NCBI RefSeq assembly: GCF_022811725.1
Contig: NZ_CP094527.1
Location: 5,766,001-5,830,000 of the forward strand
DNA: 64,000 bases
Reading direction: 5' to 3'
Source: Mucilaginibacter sp. SMC90
Lineage (GTDB): Bacteria > Bacteroidota > Bacteroidia > Sphingobacteriales > Sphingobacteriaceae
The translations under genes were made by a program, and so were the position numbers. The notes under the pieces were generated by a model. It worked only from the letters and a program-made list of their open reading frames with translations. It was not told the DNA's origin and did not search any database. This document shows positions 1-9,228 of the stretch, piece after piece; position 1 is the first letter of the stretch, and every line of letters begins with the position of its first letter.

Positions 1-283
1 GCAACGAAGCCCGCGTTGGACAACAACGCGATGTATTATAAAACTGCCTGTAGCGGATGCCATTACCTGCCAGGTAATCAATATTAGGCGTATGAATTTC
101 GCCACCGTAACAGCTCAAATCCGAAAAGCCCATATCGTCGGCCAGGATGACCACAATATTCGGGCGTGGCGGTTTTGGTGTCGGTTTGTGCTGAACAGGC
201 TTATCAAAACCCGCAAATACGGCTACTGCAGCTATAGCACTTAGCGTTACTACTATCTTAATTTGATATTTTTTAACAATCAT
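1..283 (-). CDS. Sulfatase, N-terminal part (runs off window)
   Basis: Only the first 94 residues are inside the window; the gene continues past base 1. After a signal-like N-terminus ([20 protein letters not shown]) comes the metal-binding strand [20 protein letters not shown], typical of type I sulfatases. Next is the formylglycine signature CCPTRASL, with Cys87 as the residue to be oxidised in C-x-P-x-R; Thr replaces the more usual Ser or Ala and is allowed in the family pattern. It probably removes sulfate esters from a polysaccharide in the periplasm or at the surface. It lies just downstream of the SusD/SusC pair on the same strand and so belongs to PUL A. Substrate position cannot be told from this fragment. 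Family assignment is firm; exported location is likely. Confidence 0.9.
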   Translation of the reverse strand, partial: MIVKKYQIKIVVTLSAIAAVAVFAGFDKPVQHKPTPKPPRPNIVVILADDMGFSDLSCYGGEIHTPNIDYLAGNGIRYRQFYNTSRCCPTRASL

Positions 284-368
284 AATCTCTCCTGTATTTC
301 ATAATTATACTAAAAACCATCGGGATCGTAGTAATGAACTACAACCCCGATAGATTCATCTGTTGCAA

Positions 369-1832
369 TTAATAACCCGGATTTTGTACACAAAGCTTGT
401 TTGCGTCAATTTCTGTTTGCGGAATCGGGAACAAAAGTTTAACGTTGGTTACATTGGTTGCTGATATTCCTCGCGCGGTAGCCAGTGAAAGGAATTTTCC
501 CTGGCGAATCAGGTCTTCCCTACGTTTTCCTTCGCCCACAAATTCCCAGCCGCGTTCGCGTAAGATGGCATCACGAAAAGCGTCTTTCGTACCTGCATCG
601 GTTAATGATAATTCAGGTATACCAGCGCGGGTACGAACCTGGTTTATCAGCGCAAAAGCATCGGCTGTTGGCCCATTCAATTCATTGAGGGCTTCAGCAC
701 GGGTAAGCAGGATATCGGCATAGCGGATAATGGGAACATCGGCTCCGCCGTTATTACCTACCTGGCTATTATCCCAGTATTTAAAACAACGGGCATTATC
801 GTTCGGCAGCAGATCAACTGTTACGTTACTGTTGTTGATAAAAGACGTACAGATGGTGGCCAGGCGTTTATCAGCCGCTGCGTATGAACTTACAAATGCA
901 GTCCGCAACCGGTAATTGGTAGCAAAGATTGACATGGTTGACTTATAGGTGTAATTAGGGAATTGCGGGCTGCTTTTATATCCTACCGGCAACGCACCAC
1001 ACTGGTACCAGTTACTGTAATTGGTTTCATTGCGGCAAGGCAGTACCAGCAGCATTTCCTTATTCTGTTCATTTTCGGTACGGTACATATCTGCGTAAAC
1101 AGGGTAAAGAGCGTAATAGCCAAAGCTAATGATTGCCTGGCTTGCATCAGCTGCTTTTTGCCATTGTTTGGTATTGAGGTAAAATTTGGCCAAAATACCA
1201 TTGGCATTACCCTTGTTCAAACGACCAAAACTCGCTTCCTTACCCGGATCAGGCAAATCAGCTAATGATTGAGTAATCTCTGTTTCGATAAACGTTTTAA
1301 TATCCTGATCGCTTGCGCGGGCCAGGTCGCCGGGCTGCGTTGTAGATGTACGCAATGGTACCGGGCCAAAATAGCTGTATAAGAAAGCGTAAGCCTGTGC
1401 ACGGAGCACACGGGCCTCGGCTTTATAAAGCTTTTTGGTAGCATCTGCAGTACTAACGTTGTCTATATTTTCAATCACGCCATTGGCATCCCTTATAGAT
1501 GCGTAAGCCGGCCCCCAGATATCGGAAGCAAAAGTTGTAAGATTGGAAGTCCAGTTAAAGTTAATGATCTGCAATAGCTGTGCATTTTCAGCGCCGTCTG
1601 TATTATAGCCTACATCGGTACAATCCTCCGAATCATTGATCCAAAACCTTGAATTGGTTTGGTTTTGTTCATTAGCATAAGATGAATAAAGCAGCGAACG
1701 GATACCCGGTTCAGATGTTAAAACATTGCCGGGCGAAAATTCCGATTTGGGAGATACATCCAGCGCCTTTTGGCAAGATGATAAGTATAAGGCTGCAAAT
1801 AAGGGGAGTATATATATAATTTTCTTTTTCAT
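369..1832 (-). CDS. SusD/RagB-family glycan-binding lipoprotein (PUL A)
   Basis: This is a 487-residue outer-membrane lipoprotein that works as the lid of the SusC transporter and binds oligosaccharide at the cell surface. The lipobox ends in LSSC (Cys20). The middle carries TPR-like helices (AKLYKAEARVLRAQAYAFLY). The C-terminal part has the family segment RYADILLTRAEALNELNG, then RERGWEFVGEGKRREDLIR, and the common SusD ending CVQNPGY. The gene starts 21 bp after the SusC stop, so the two are co-transcribed and co-function. Length fits the family. The ligand is not readable from sequence, but flanking sulfatases suggest a sulfated glycan. Confidence 0.95.
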   Translation of the reverse strand: MKKKIIYILPLFAALYLSSCQKALDVSPKSEFSPGNVLTSEPGIRSLLYSSYANEQNQTNSRFWINDSEDCTDVGYNTDGAENAQLLQIINFNWTSNLTTFASDIWGPAYASIRDANGVIENIDNVSTADATKKLYKAEARVLRAQAYAFLYSYFGPVPLRTSTTQPGDLARASDQDIKTFIETEITQSLADLPDPGKEASFGRLNKGNANGILAKFYLNTKQWQKAADASQAIISFGYYALYPVYADMYRTENEQNKEMLLVLPCRNETNYSNWYQCGALPVGYKSSPQFPNYTYKSTMSIFATNYRLRTAFVSSYAAADKRLATICTSFINNSNVTVDLLPNDNARCFKYWDNSQVGNNGGADVPIIRYADILLTRAEALNELNGPTADAFALINQVRTRAGIPELSLTDAGTKDAFRDAILRERGWEFVGEGKRREDLIRQGKFLSLATARGISATNVTNVKLLFPIPQTEIDANKLCVQNPGY

Positions 1833-1853
1833 GATGGAGATTACTATGATGGC

Positions 1854-4800
1854 TTAGAATTGAGCATTAACACCGGCTGTAAATACCCGTGATAACGGAT
1901 AGGTATTGTAATCAATACGCAGCACGTTGTCGCCTATGGCGTTAGCTGCCGGATCAGAACCGGTGTATTTGGTAATCGTGAACAGGTTTTGCCCTGTTAT
2001 AAATACGTTAACATCCCTTACAAACTTCAGCTTAGAAACCGGAACTTTATAGTTTAACCTTACCGATTGCAGGCGCAGGTATGAGGCATCTTCTACCGTG
2101 CGGCTATTAACCTGAAGCTGCCCTTGTACGTCACCCGGCAGGAACGAAGGGTAAGCGTTAGTAGGATTAGTAGGTGTCCAGCGGTTCAGATAGGGCTCTG
2201 CCAGTTTGTTGCGGCGATAGTCTACGGGGTAGTAAGCGTCAACCAGGCTACTGTTTAACATTTTGCCGCCTTGCTGACCTTCTATAAAGATATCTAATGT
2301 TAAAGGCTTGTAGCTGATGCTGGCATTGAAACCATAATAAAAATCAGGCAACGATTTACCGATAACCACCCTGTCGTTGGTATTGATCACGCCATTGCCG
2401 TCCACATCATGATATTTCAGGTCGCCTGGCCTTACGCCCGCCTGCACTTTTGAAAAATCATCACCTTTTTGCCAAACGCCATCTACTATATAACCATAAA
2501 ATGATCCCAGAGAATAACCCGGTTTAAGGATACCTACCTGGCCTATGTTACCCGGTCCGCTGCTGATGAACTGCGATACCGGCCCCAGGCTAAGCACGGT
2601 GTTTTTAAGTGTGGTAATATTACCGCCAAGATCGATCCTGAACGCATCGCCTTTTACGGCTGTACCTTTTAACGAGAACTCAAAGCCCCTGTTGCGCATA
2701 CTGCCAACGTTACTTGTACGGGCAGCAAAGCCAGTACTTGGGGGCTGCGGCACATCGTATAAAAGATTATACGTTTTACGGTTATAATATTCGATGCTAC
2801 CTGTTAAACGGGAATCAAACAAGGCGAAATCAACACCGGCATCCAACTGGCGGGCCGATTCCCATTGCAAATCGGGATTTGAACTGCGGGTAGGTTGCAG
2901 TGTAGAAACACGTGCGCCGTTGAATACAGCATCCCTACCGGCCGAATAAGTAGAATAATAAATATAATTGGCATTAGGCTGGTTACCGGTAACACCGTAA
3001 CTGGCACGTAACTTCAGGTCGCTGATGGTTTTGTTATTTTTCAGGAAGCTTTCTTCATGAATACGCCAGGCTAAAGCTGCCGAAGGAAAATAACCAAACC
3101 GATTGTTTTGACCGAAACGGGCCGAACCATCAGCCCTGATAGATGCCGTTAACAAATACCTGTTTTTAAAGGAGTAATTTACACGGCCCAGGTATGAAAT
3201 CAGGATGTTTTCCTGGCTTCCGTTGCTTACGCCATTTAATGTGTTGTTACCAGTACCCAGCCCATTATAAGTCAAATCAGGCAGTGCAAATGATTGTGAG
3301 TTGGCAACAAGTGTACTTGAAGTATAACGCTCGTAAGTAGCACCCGCAACAGCAGTGATCCGGTTATCAGGATTAAAATCCTTGTTGAAGTTCAGGGTTC
3401 CTTCGGCAAGGTAATACCCTCTTTTGCCATCCCTTACATCGGCGTAACCATTGTATGACGCCCCGGTGATGGTAGTAGGATCTATCCAGTAATTGCGCTG
3501 GGCATCATTTAAATCGGCCCCTACCCTAACTTTGGCAGACAGTGAAGGGATAAAGAAATATTCGGCATAAATGTTTCCGAAAGTACGGTAGGTATCACCT
3601 ACACCATATTGCCCGTTAATAACGGCCAAAGGGTTATCCATGGGCGACATCAATGGCGAACGAAAATAGCTTCCATCGGTATTATATACCTGTGCAGTAG
3701 GGTCATAGTTTTGTGCCATGTAAAGTGCACTTCCGTTGTCGTTAAGCCCCACACCTGTGGCGTTGTAATTGTCGCGGGTATAGGAGGTTGTGAGGCTCAT
3801 ACCAACGGCATACTTGTGTGCCTCTGATGTTTCCAGGTTGATCCGGGCATCATAGCGGGAAGTACCTGATTTAAGCATGATACCTTCCTGGTTAAAATAA
3901 CCTGCTGATATAAAATAGTGTGTATTATCACTCCCCCCACTAAAAGACACATCATGCGACTGAATCGACGCTTTTCTGAGCAGCAGTTTTTGCCAGTCGG
4001 TATTCGCATTAGTTCCTGTTACTTTGGTGGTACTCAGGTTGCCTTCATCAATTATCGAGTTTATTACCTGAGTATACTGGTCGCCGGTCATGTAACGCTG
4101 CAGGTTTGCTGCATTCTGTTCACCAAAGGTGCCGTTATAGGCAACTTTTAATTTCCCGGAAGTGCCGCGTTTTGTAGTAATGAGCACTACGCCGTTGGCA
4201 CCACGTGAACCATATATAGCGGTTGCCGAAGCATCTTTTAAAATTTCGATCGAAGCAATATCAGATGGATTGAGTGAACTCAAAGCCGATCTGTTATTAG
4301 GGTTGCTTGTGGTACCGCCCGGACTTGCACCGCCAATAGCCACACCATCATTTGCCGGCAAACCATCTATCACGTATAGTGGATCATTGTTGCCGGTAAT
4401 AGAGGTGATCCCCCTCACCTGTACGCTCATGGCCGAACCTGGTTCGCCGCTTTTTTGGTACACTTGTACGCCCGATGAACGGCCAAGCAAAGCCTGCTGT
4501 ACGTTAAGATTAGTGGCCTTGGTTAAGTCGGATGCTTTAAGGGAAGTTACAGCTCCGGTAACATCACTTTTTCTGACGGTACCATAACCTACTACCTGTA
4601 CCTCGTTCAATGCCCGACTGTCGTCCTCAAGCTTTACATCAATGCTACGCTGGTTTTTTATGGCTACCTCTTTGCTCAGGTAACCTACGTAAGAAAATAC
4701 CAGGATCTGGTTACCCTCTGTAAGTTTAATACTGTAACGCCCCTGCGCATTAGTAACAGTTGCGGCGCCTCCGCCTTTTAAAGCAACTGTTACACCAATA

Positions 4801-4934
4801 AGCGACTCACCACTTTTGGCGGCGGTAACAATACCGGTAACTGTTTGCTGCGCATAAGCCCCGAAAGAGCTGATGAGCATGAACAGCAACAGTAGTTTCC
4901 GGGGCTTGTTTAAAAAAGTAAGAATTGTATTCAT
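1854..4934 (-). CDS. SusC/RagA TonB-dependent outer-membrane transporter (PUL A)
   Basis: A 1026-residue TonB-dependent transporter that imports glycan fragments together with the adjacent SusD. Order of parts: signal peptide ending FGAYAQ (about residue 28); CarboxypepD_reg-like domain (about 32-105, with GESLIGVTVALKGG); plug domain starting near VQVVGYGTVRKSDVTGAV with the segments YVIDGLPAND and ILKDASATAIYGSRGANG; then a 22-strand barrel ending in the aromatic-terminated FTAGVNAQF. There is no STN domain, so it is not of the sigma-regulating type. It is divergent from the hybrid regulator at 5218, which fits control by that protein. The intergenic region 4935-5217 should hold both promoters; I see no exact match to the Bacteroidota TAnnTTTG element there. 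Confidence 0.96.
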   Translation of the reverse strand: MNTILTFLNKPRKLLLLFMLISSFGAYAQQTVTGIVTAAKSGESLIGVTVALKGGGAATVTNAQGRYSIKLTEGNQILVFSYVGYLSKEVAIKNQRSIDVKLEDDSRALNEVQVVGYGTVRKSDVTGAVTSLKASDLTKATNLNVQQALLGRSSGVQVYQKSGEPGSAMSVQVRGITSITGNNDPLYVIDGLPANDGVAIGGASPGGTTSNPNNRSALSSLNPSDIASIEILKDASATAIYGSRGANGVVLITTKRGTSGKLKVAYNGTFGEQNAANLQRYMTGDQYTQVINSIIDEGNLSTTKVTGTNANTDWQKLLLRKASIQSHDVSFSGGSDNTHYFISAGYFNQEGIMLKSGTSRYDARINLETSEAHKYAVGMSLTTSYTRDNYNATGVGLNDNGSALYMAQNYDPTAQVYNTDGSYFRSPLMSPMDNPLAVINGQYGVGDTYRTFGNIYAEYFFIPSLSAKVRVGADLNDAQRNYWIDPTTITGASYNGYADVRDGKRGYYLAEGTLNFNKDFNPDNRITAVAGATYERYTSSTLVANSQSFALPDLTYNGLGTGNNTLNGVSNGSQENILISYLGRVNYSFKNRYLLTASIRADGSARFGQNNRFGYFPSAALAWRIHEESFLKNNKTISDLKLRASYGVTGNQPNANYIYYSTYSAGRDAVFNGARVSTLQPTRSSNPDLQWESARQLDAGVDFALFDSRLTGSIEYYNRKTYNLLYDVPQPPSTGFAARTSNVGSMRNRGFEFSLKGTAVKGDAFRIDLGGNITTLKNTVLSLGPVSQFISSGPGNIGQVGILKPGYSLGSFYGYIVDGVWQKGDDFSKVQAGVRPGDLKYHDVDGNGVINTNDRVVIGKSLPDFYYGFNASISYKPLTLDIFIEGQQGGKMLNSSLVDAYYPVDYRRNKLAEPYLNRWTPTNPTNAYPSFLPGDVQGQLQVNSRTVEDASYLRLQSVRLNYKVPVSKLKFVRDVNVFITGQNLFTITKYTGSDPAANAIGDNVLRIDYNTYPLSRVFTAGVNAQF

Positions 4935-5217
4935 ATGATTGGTTTTAAAAATTGAAAGCTCGATAAATAAGGATTAAAGTTTATATAGTCTATAGAAGTA
5001 GTATATTTTTATAATACATTCGCACCATAATGAAAACCCTGTATAGAGATTTCATTTAGTTGTTCAGGACGGCAATTTTAAGGTAAATTACAATGGCACA
5101 TCAGCACGGATGTTTAAATAAGCAGCACAAACGTTCATTTAATGCGAACGGAATCCGCGATTTTCTTTTTCTTAACCAGTACCCTGAAAATTCTTTCAAC
5201 TTTATGTCGGTATCACA

Positions 5218-8200
5218 ATGAAGAGAACCTTTTACTATTGCCTGCTGGTTCTTCTTATACCGTTCTCTTCTGTTTTTGGCCAGGATTTCAGTTTCAGGAA
5301 GGTGTCGGCTGATAACGGCCTTTCGCATAATACCGTTTATACTATTTTACAGGATGCAAAAGGTTTTTTATGGTTCGGGACCAGAGAAGGGCTAAACCGA
5401 TACGATGGTTATACGGTAAAAAACTACTTCATCAGCGGCAGCCGTCCCGGTTCATCAGCCAACCGCATCAGCTCCCTGCTTTATCTAAACAGTAATATAT
5501 ATATCGGCACAGACAACGGACTGTATCGCTATGACGAACAATTGGATAAGATTGATCTGCTACCATTAACTAAAATTCCGCTTTCGGTACAGGGAATTAC
5601 AGCCGTTGGTTCATCTGTTTACATAGGCACAAATAATGGCTTTTACCAAATCAAAGATGAAAAAACCATTCGCTTACCTGTTGCAAGCGGCCAGTCAATC
5701 ACCGCAGTAACCGCATTGGCAGGCAATCGCTTTCTACTGGCCGCCAGCGAACGATTATTTATTGCCGATAAGGCCGGGCGACACCTCAAAACGATAATTG
5801 CAGGCAGTACAGCCGGAGTAAAAGCTGATTTTACAATTTTCAATATTTGTCATGAAAAAAATAAAGACTGGCTATGCAGTAACCAGGGTTTGTTTATGCT
5901 TGATGAAAACAATTGGTCTTTATCAAAAATTAAGTTCACTGCTGATGAAAGTACAGAAAGTAACACAGTAAGAGCTATAAGCCGCTCTGTCGACAATAAG
6001 CTGATGATAGGCACAGAAAACGGCCTTTACGCATATGATGAAAAGCTTCAGCAATCGGTTAACTACGGACAATCATTTGATAACAATCCTAAAAAACTGA
6101 ACGATAAGGCCATCTATTCGGCATTTACAGCTAAAGACGGTTCGGTATGGCTGGGCACTTATTTTGGCGGAGTAAATTATATTCCCTCGGTGAGTTATGG
6201 CTTTGGGAGCATCCTCGCAAGCGAACAAAGCGGCCATCTTAACGGCAAAGCCGTAAGCCAGCTAATGGAAGACAAACATCATCAGATCTGGATAGCTACG
6301 GAAGATGGCGGAATTTCTTTATATAATACTGCTAAGCAAACATTTACAAATATCAATGTCCGCTCCAGCCCATTTTTCCTGAATATCAATAATGTTCACG
6401 CTATTTATGATGACAGGGCCGGAAGCATTTGGGCAGGCACTTTCCTGGGGGGCTTACACAGGTTTAATCTCCAAACTCAAAAAACAACCATCTACACCAA
6501 TCGCCCCGGCGATACCACCAGCCTGTGCAGCAATCAGGTGTATGCTGTATTAAGAGATTCAGTAGGTATTTTATGGATTGGTACACAGCACGGGTTAAAT
6601 ACTTTTGATTACCACACAAACCGCTTCAAACCATTTAAACCCGAACTGTTTACTAACGAATTTATTTATGATATAGCAGAGGGTAAGAGCGGTGAGCTTT
6701 GGTTTTGTACCCGTTGGGATGGCTTACTGCGATATGAACGAAAAACAGGTAAAATTACCCGTTACAAAGCTACCAGGCATAAAGGCGACCTGCCGGGCAA
6801 CCAGGTTATCAGTATTTATAAAGATAGCAGGCAAACCCTTTGGTTTGGTACACTTGACGGGGGCGTTTGTGCCTACGATCCCGCAAATGATAATTTTAAA
6901 GTATTAAATACCGACAACGGACTGCCCAATAATAACGTTTACGGCATACTGGAAGATGACGATCACCAATATTGGTTCTCTACCAACCATGGCCTGTCAT
7001 GCTACAATCCGCAAACCCATCAGTTTGTTAACTATGACAGCCGTTATGGGTTACCCAGTAACCAGTTTAATTTTAAATCTTTCCTTAAAAGCAGTGACGG
7101 TAACATGTACTTTGGCACAGTGCATGGCTTGTGTTATTTTAACCCGCAACTCATTAAGGCACAGCAGCCGCGCCGGGTCCCTTTAGTATTTACCGGCTTT
7201 CAACTATTCAATGATGTCCTTACCCCTGATGACAAAGGCCCCCTTCCCCGTCAGATAGATAACATGGAGGCTATTAATCTCGACTACGCTCAAAATATAT
7301 TCGGAATTAGTTATGCAGCACTTAACTACAGCAATGTGCGTGCTGTTAACTATGCTTATTACCTGGAGGGCTTTGAGAAAAAATGGAATTTTGTTGGTAA
7401 TAAAAGTATAGCTACATATACAAGCCTTCCGCCGGGCAAATACACATTTCACGTAATGGCGCTCGATGTGTCGGGCAAGGCTCTTGGCGAGCCACGAAGA
7501 TTGGTTATTCATATAGCGCCGCCGTTTTATCGTACCACCTTCGCTTACCTTATATACCTTGCACTAATTTTGGCGGCTATTGTTCTTTACACAAGGTTTA
7601 TTAGTTTTTTGAACGCCAAAGAACTGGAGATTCAACTGGAACGCCTCGAGAAAGAAAAAACAGCGGCACTCACCCAGCATAAGCTCAACTTTTTCACCTT
7701 CATATCGCATGAGTTTAAAACTCCGCTTACCCTGATCATCGCTTCGGCAGAAAAATTCATGGAGCGGCATAAAACCGGTAGCGGAAAAACTTCCGAATTA
7801 TCAGTTATCAAAAACAATGCATCCCGTTTGTTTAACATGATACAGCAGCTCATGGAGTTCAGAACAATCGAAACTGAGCACACTGCTATCAAATTAAGCC
7901 GAAATGACTTCGTGAAATTTGTGAAACATACTACCGAAGCTTTTAATACACTATCTCATGATAAAGGCATTCAACTAAATGTAACGGCCAGCACTGATAA
8001 TTACAACTGCTACTTTGATGCAGACAAGGTTGAAAAGATCATTTCCAATATACTGTCAAATGCCATTAAAAACACCGCCGAGGGGCAGATACATGTTGAA
8101 TTGAGCTTTGAAACCACGGCTAACGGATCTGTAAACAGCACTATCCTGATAACAGATACCGGTAAGGGTATGACAGCAACCGAACTGGAAAACATTTTTT

Positions 8201-9210
8201 TGCCCTTTTATAAAAGCGCCGACAGTAATACCGGCAGCGGCGTAGGAATGGCGCTGGTTAAAAGTCTTGTAGCCTACCTTGGCGGGGAGGTAACTATTAG
8301 TAGCTACCCCGGAAAAGGCACCTGTGTAAAGCTGGTTTTGCCAATTGAAGAGTTGACGGGTTCAGATGTCTATGAAGTAAAAGTTGATGACCACGAACCG
8401 GCTTTGCCCCCAACAGTAGTTAACCAGAGCAACGGAACAATCCATACAATTTTGGTTGCAGAGGACAACAGGGAATTACTGGCTTTTTTGGCCGACCACC
8501 TGGGTAGTAACTACAAAGTTATTCAGGCCTCTAATGGCCAAATGGCTTTAAACAAATTATTAAAACAAATACCTGACCTGGTGATCAGCGATATCAGGAT
8601 GCCCAGGATGGATGGTATTGAGCTTTGCCGCAAAATAAAAACCGACGAAACCTATAATCACATCCCCGTGATCCTGCTGTCGGATGCCACCCGCGAACAT
8701 ATTAAGATGGACGGGCTTGACGTTGGTGCCGACGCTTACCTTGCAAAGCCATTTAACCTGAAGGAGATGGACCTGATGATAGCCAACATGATCAAATCAA
8801 GGGTTAAGTTGCGGGAACAACTACTGGATATGAGCAAATTCGGACTGGATAAACTCCCCAGAAACAACAAAGACCAGGAGTTTTTGTCAAATCTTGGCGT
8901 GGTGCTGGAAGACTATTTTGCCGATCCTCAGTTTAGCGTGGAGCAAATGGCAAGCGAACTTCATATCAGTCGTACCCTGCTGCACCTCAATCTTAAAAAG
9001 ATCCTTGATAAAAGTGCCAATCAGCTCCTGAACGATTATCGTTTGAAAAAAGCAGTCCTGATGCTCAAAAAATCATTACCCATTAATGAAGTTGCTTATT
9101 ACTGCGGTTACAGTGATCCGAATTATTTTAGCCGGATCTTTAAAAAAACTTACGGCACAAGTCCTGGTTCGTTTCGCACCGAGCCGGAAAAATACCCGGA
9201 GATCTGTTAA
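5218..9210 (+). CDS. Hybrid two-component system regulator (HTCS)
   Basis: A 1330-residue one-protein signalling chain. A signal peptide (to about residue 21, SSVFGQ) leads into a periplasmic sensor built of Reg_prop beta-propeller repeats (FSFRKVSADNGLSHNTV, GFLWFGTREGLNRYDGY, and further WFGT/WIGT repeats to about 650). A Y_Y_Y domain follows, then one membrane helix near 775-795. The cytoplasmic part has HisKA (FISHEFKTPLTLI, His near 831), HATPase (NILSNAIKN, DTGKGM, GSGVGMALVKSL), a receiver domain from about 1077 (LVAEDNRELLAFL, acceptor Asp in VISDIRMPRMDG, Lys in AKPF) and a C-terminal AraC HTH (about 1225-1325). In this family the propeller binds an oligosaccharide and the HTH activates the neighbouring PUL. 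It is divergent from SusC and convergent with the sulfatase operon, so it most likely controls PUL A. Confidence 0.97.
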   Translation: MKRTFYYCLLVLLIPFSSVFGQDFSFRKVSADNGLSHNTVYTILQDAKGFLWFGTREGLNRYDGYTVKNYFISGSRPGSSANRISSLLYLNSNIYIGTDNGLYRYDEQLDKIDLLPLTKIPLSVQGITAVGSSVYIGTNNGFYQIKDEKTIRLPVASGQSITAVTALAGNRFLLAASERLFIADKAGRHLKTIIAGSTAGVKADFTIFNICHEKNKDWLCSNQGLFMLDENNWSLSKIKFTADESTESNTVRAISRSVDNKLMIGTENGLYAYDEKLQQSVNYGQSFDNNPKKLNDKAIYSAFTAKDGSVWLGTYFGGVNYIPSVSYGFGSILASEQSGHLNGKAVSQLMEDKHHQIWIATEDGGISLYNTAKQTFTNINVRSSPFFLNINNVHAIYDDRAGSIWAGTFLGGLHRFNLQTQKTTIYTNRPGDTTSLCSNQVYAVLRDSVGILWIGTQHGLNTFDYHTNRFKPFKPELFTNEFIYDIAEGKSGELWFCTRWDGLLRYERKTGKITRYKATRHKGDLPGNQVISIYKDSRQTLWFGTLDGGVCAYDPANDNFKVLNTDNGLPNNNVYGILEDDDHQYWFSTNHGLSCYNPQTHQFVNYDSRYGLPSNQFNFKSFLKSSDGNMYFGTVHGLCYFNPQLIKAQQPRRVPLVFTGFQLFNDVLTPDDKGPLPRQIDNMEAINLDYAQNIFGISYAALNYSNVRAVNYAYYLEGFEKKWNFVGNKSIATYTSLPPGKYTFHVMALDVSGKALGEPRRLVIHIAPPFYRTTFAYLIYLALILAAIVLYTRFISFLNAKELEIQLERLEKEKTAALTQHKLNFFTFISHEFKTPLTLIIASAEKFMERHKTGSGKTSELSVIKNNASRLFNMIQQLMEFRTIETEHTAIKLSRNDFVKFVKHTTEAFNTLSHDKGIQLNVTASTDNYNCYFDADKVEKIISNILSNAIKNTAEGQIHVELSFETTANGSVNSTILITDTGKGMTATELENIFLPFYKSADSNTGSGVGMALVKSLVAYLGGEVTISSYPGKGTCVKLVLPIEELTGSDVYEVKVDDHEPALPPTVVNQSNGTIHTILVAEDNRELLAFLADHLGSNYKVIQASNGQMALNKLLKQIPDLVISDIRMPRMDGIELCRKIKTDETYNHIPVILLSDATREHIKMDGLDVGADAYLAKPFNLKEMDLMIANMIKSRVKLREQLLDMSKFGLDKLPRNNKDQEFLSNLGVVLEDYFADPQFSVEQMASELHISRTLLHLNLKKILDKSANQLLNDYRLKKAVLMLKKSLPINEVAYYCGYSDPNYFSRIFKKTYGTSPGSFRTEPEKYPEIC

Positions 9211-9228
9211 GGATCCTTATTTCCGGCT
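9182..9228. terminator. Shared inverted repeat at convergent stop codons
   Basis: The stops of the HTCS gene and of the facing sulfatase gene lie inside a perfect 12-bp palindrome (TAAGGATCCTTA, 9208-9219), whose two ends are the two TAA stops. A further 9-bp inverted repeat, AGCCGGAAA at 9182-9190 and TTTCCGGCT at 9220-9228, encloses it. The symmetry could form a hairpin in both transcripts and act as a bidirectional terminator built from coding sequence. There is no long U-tract, so termination is an inference. Confidence 0.4.

Noticed and set aside
4162-4587. 141-codon plus-strand frame inside the first susC
   Set aside because: It is antisense to the plug domain; similar shadows occur opposite the other susC genes.
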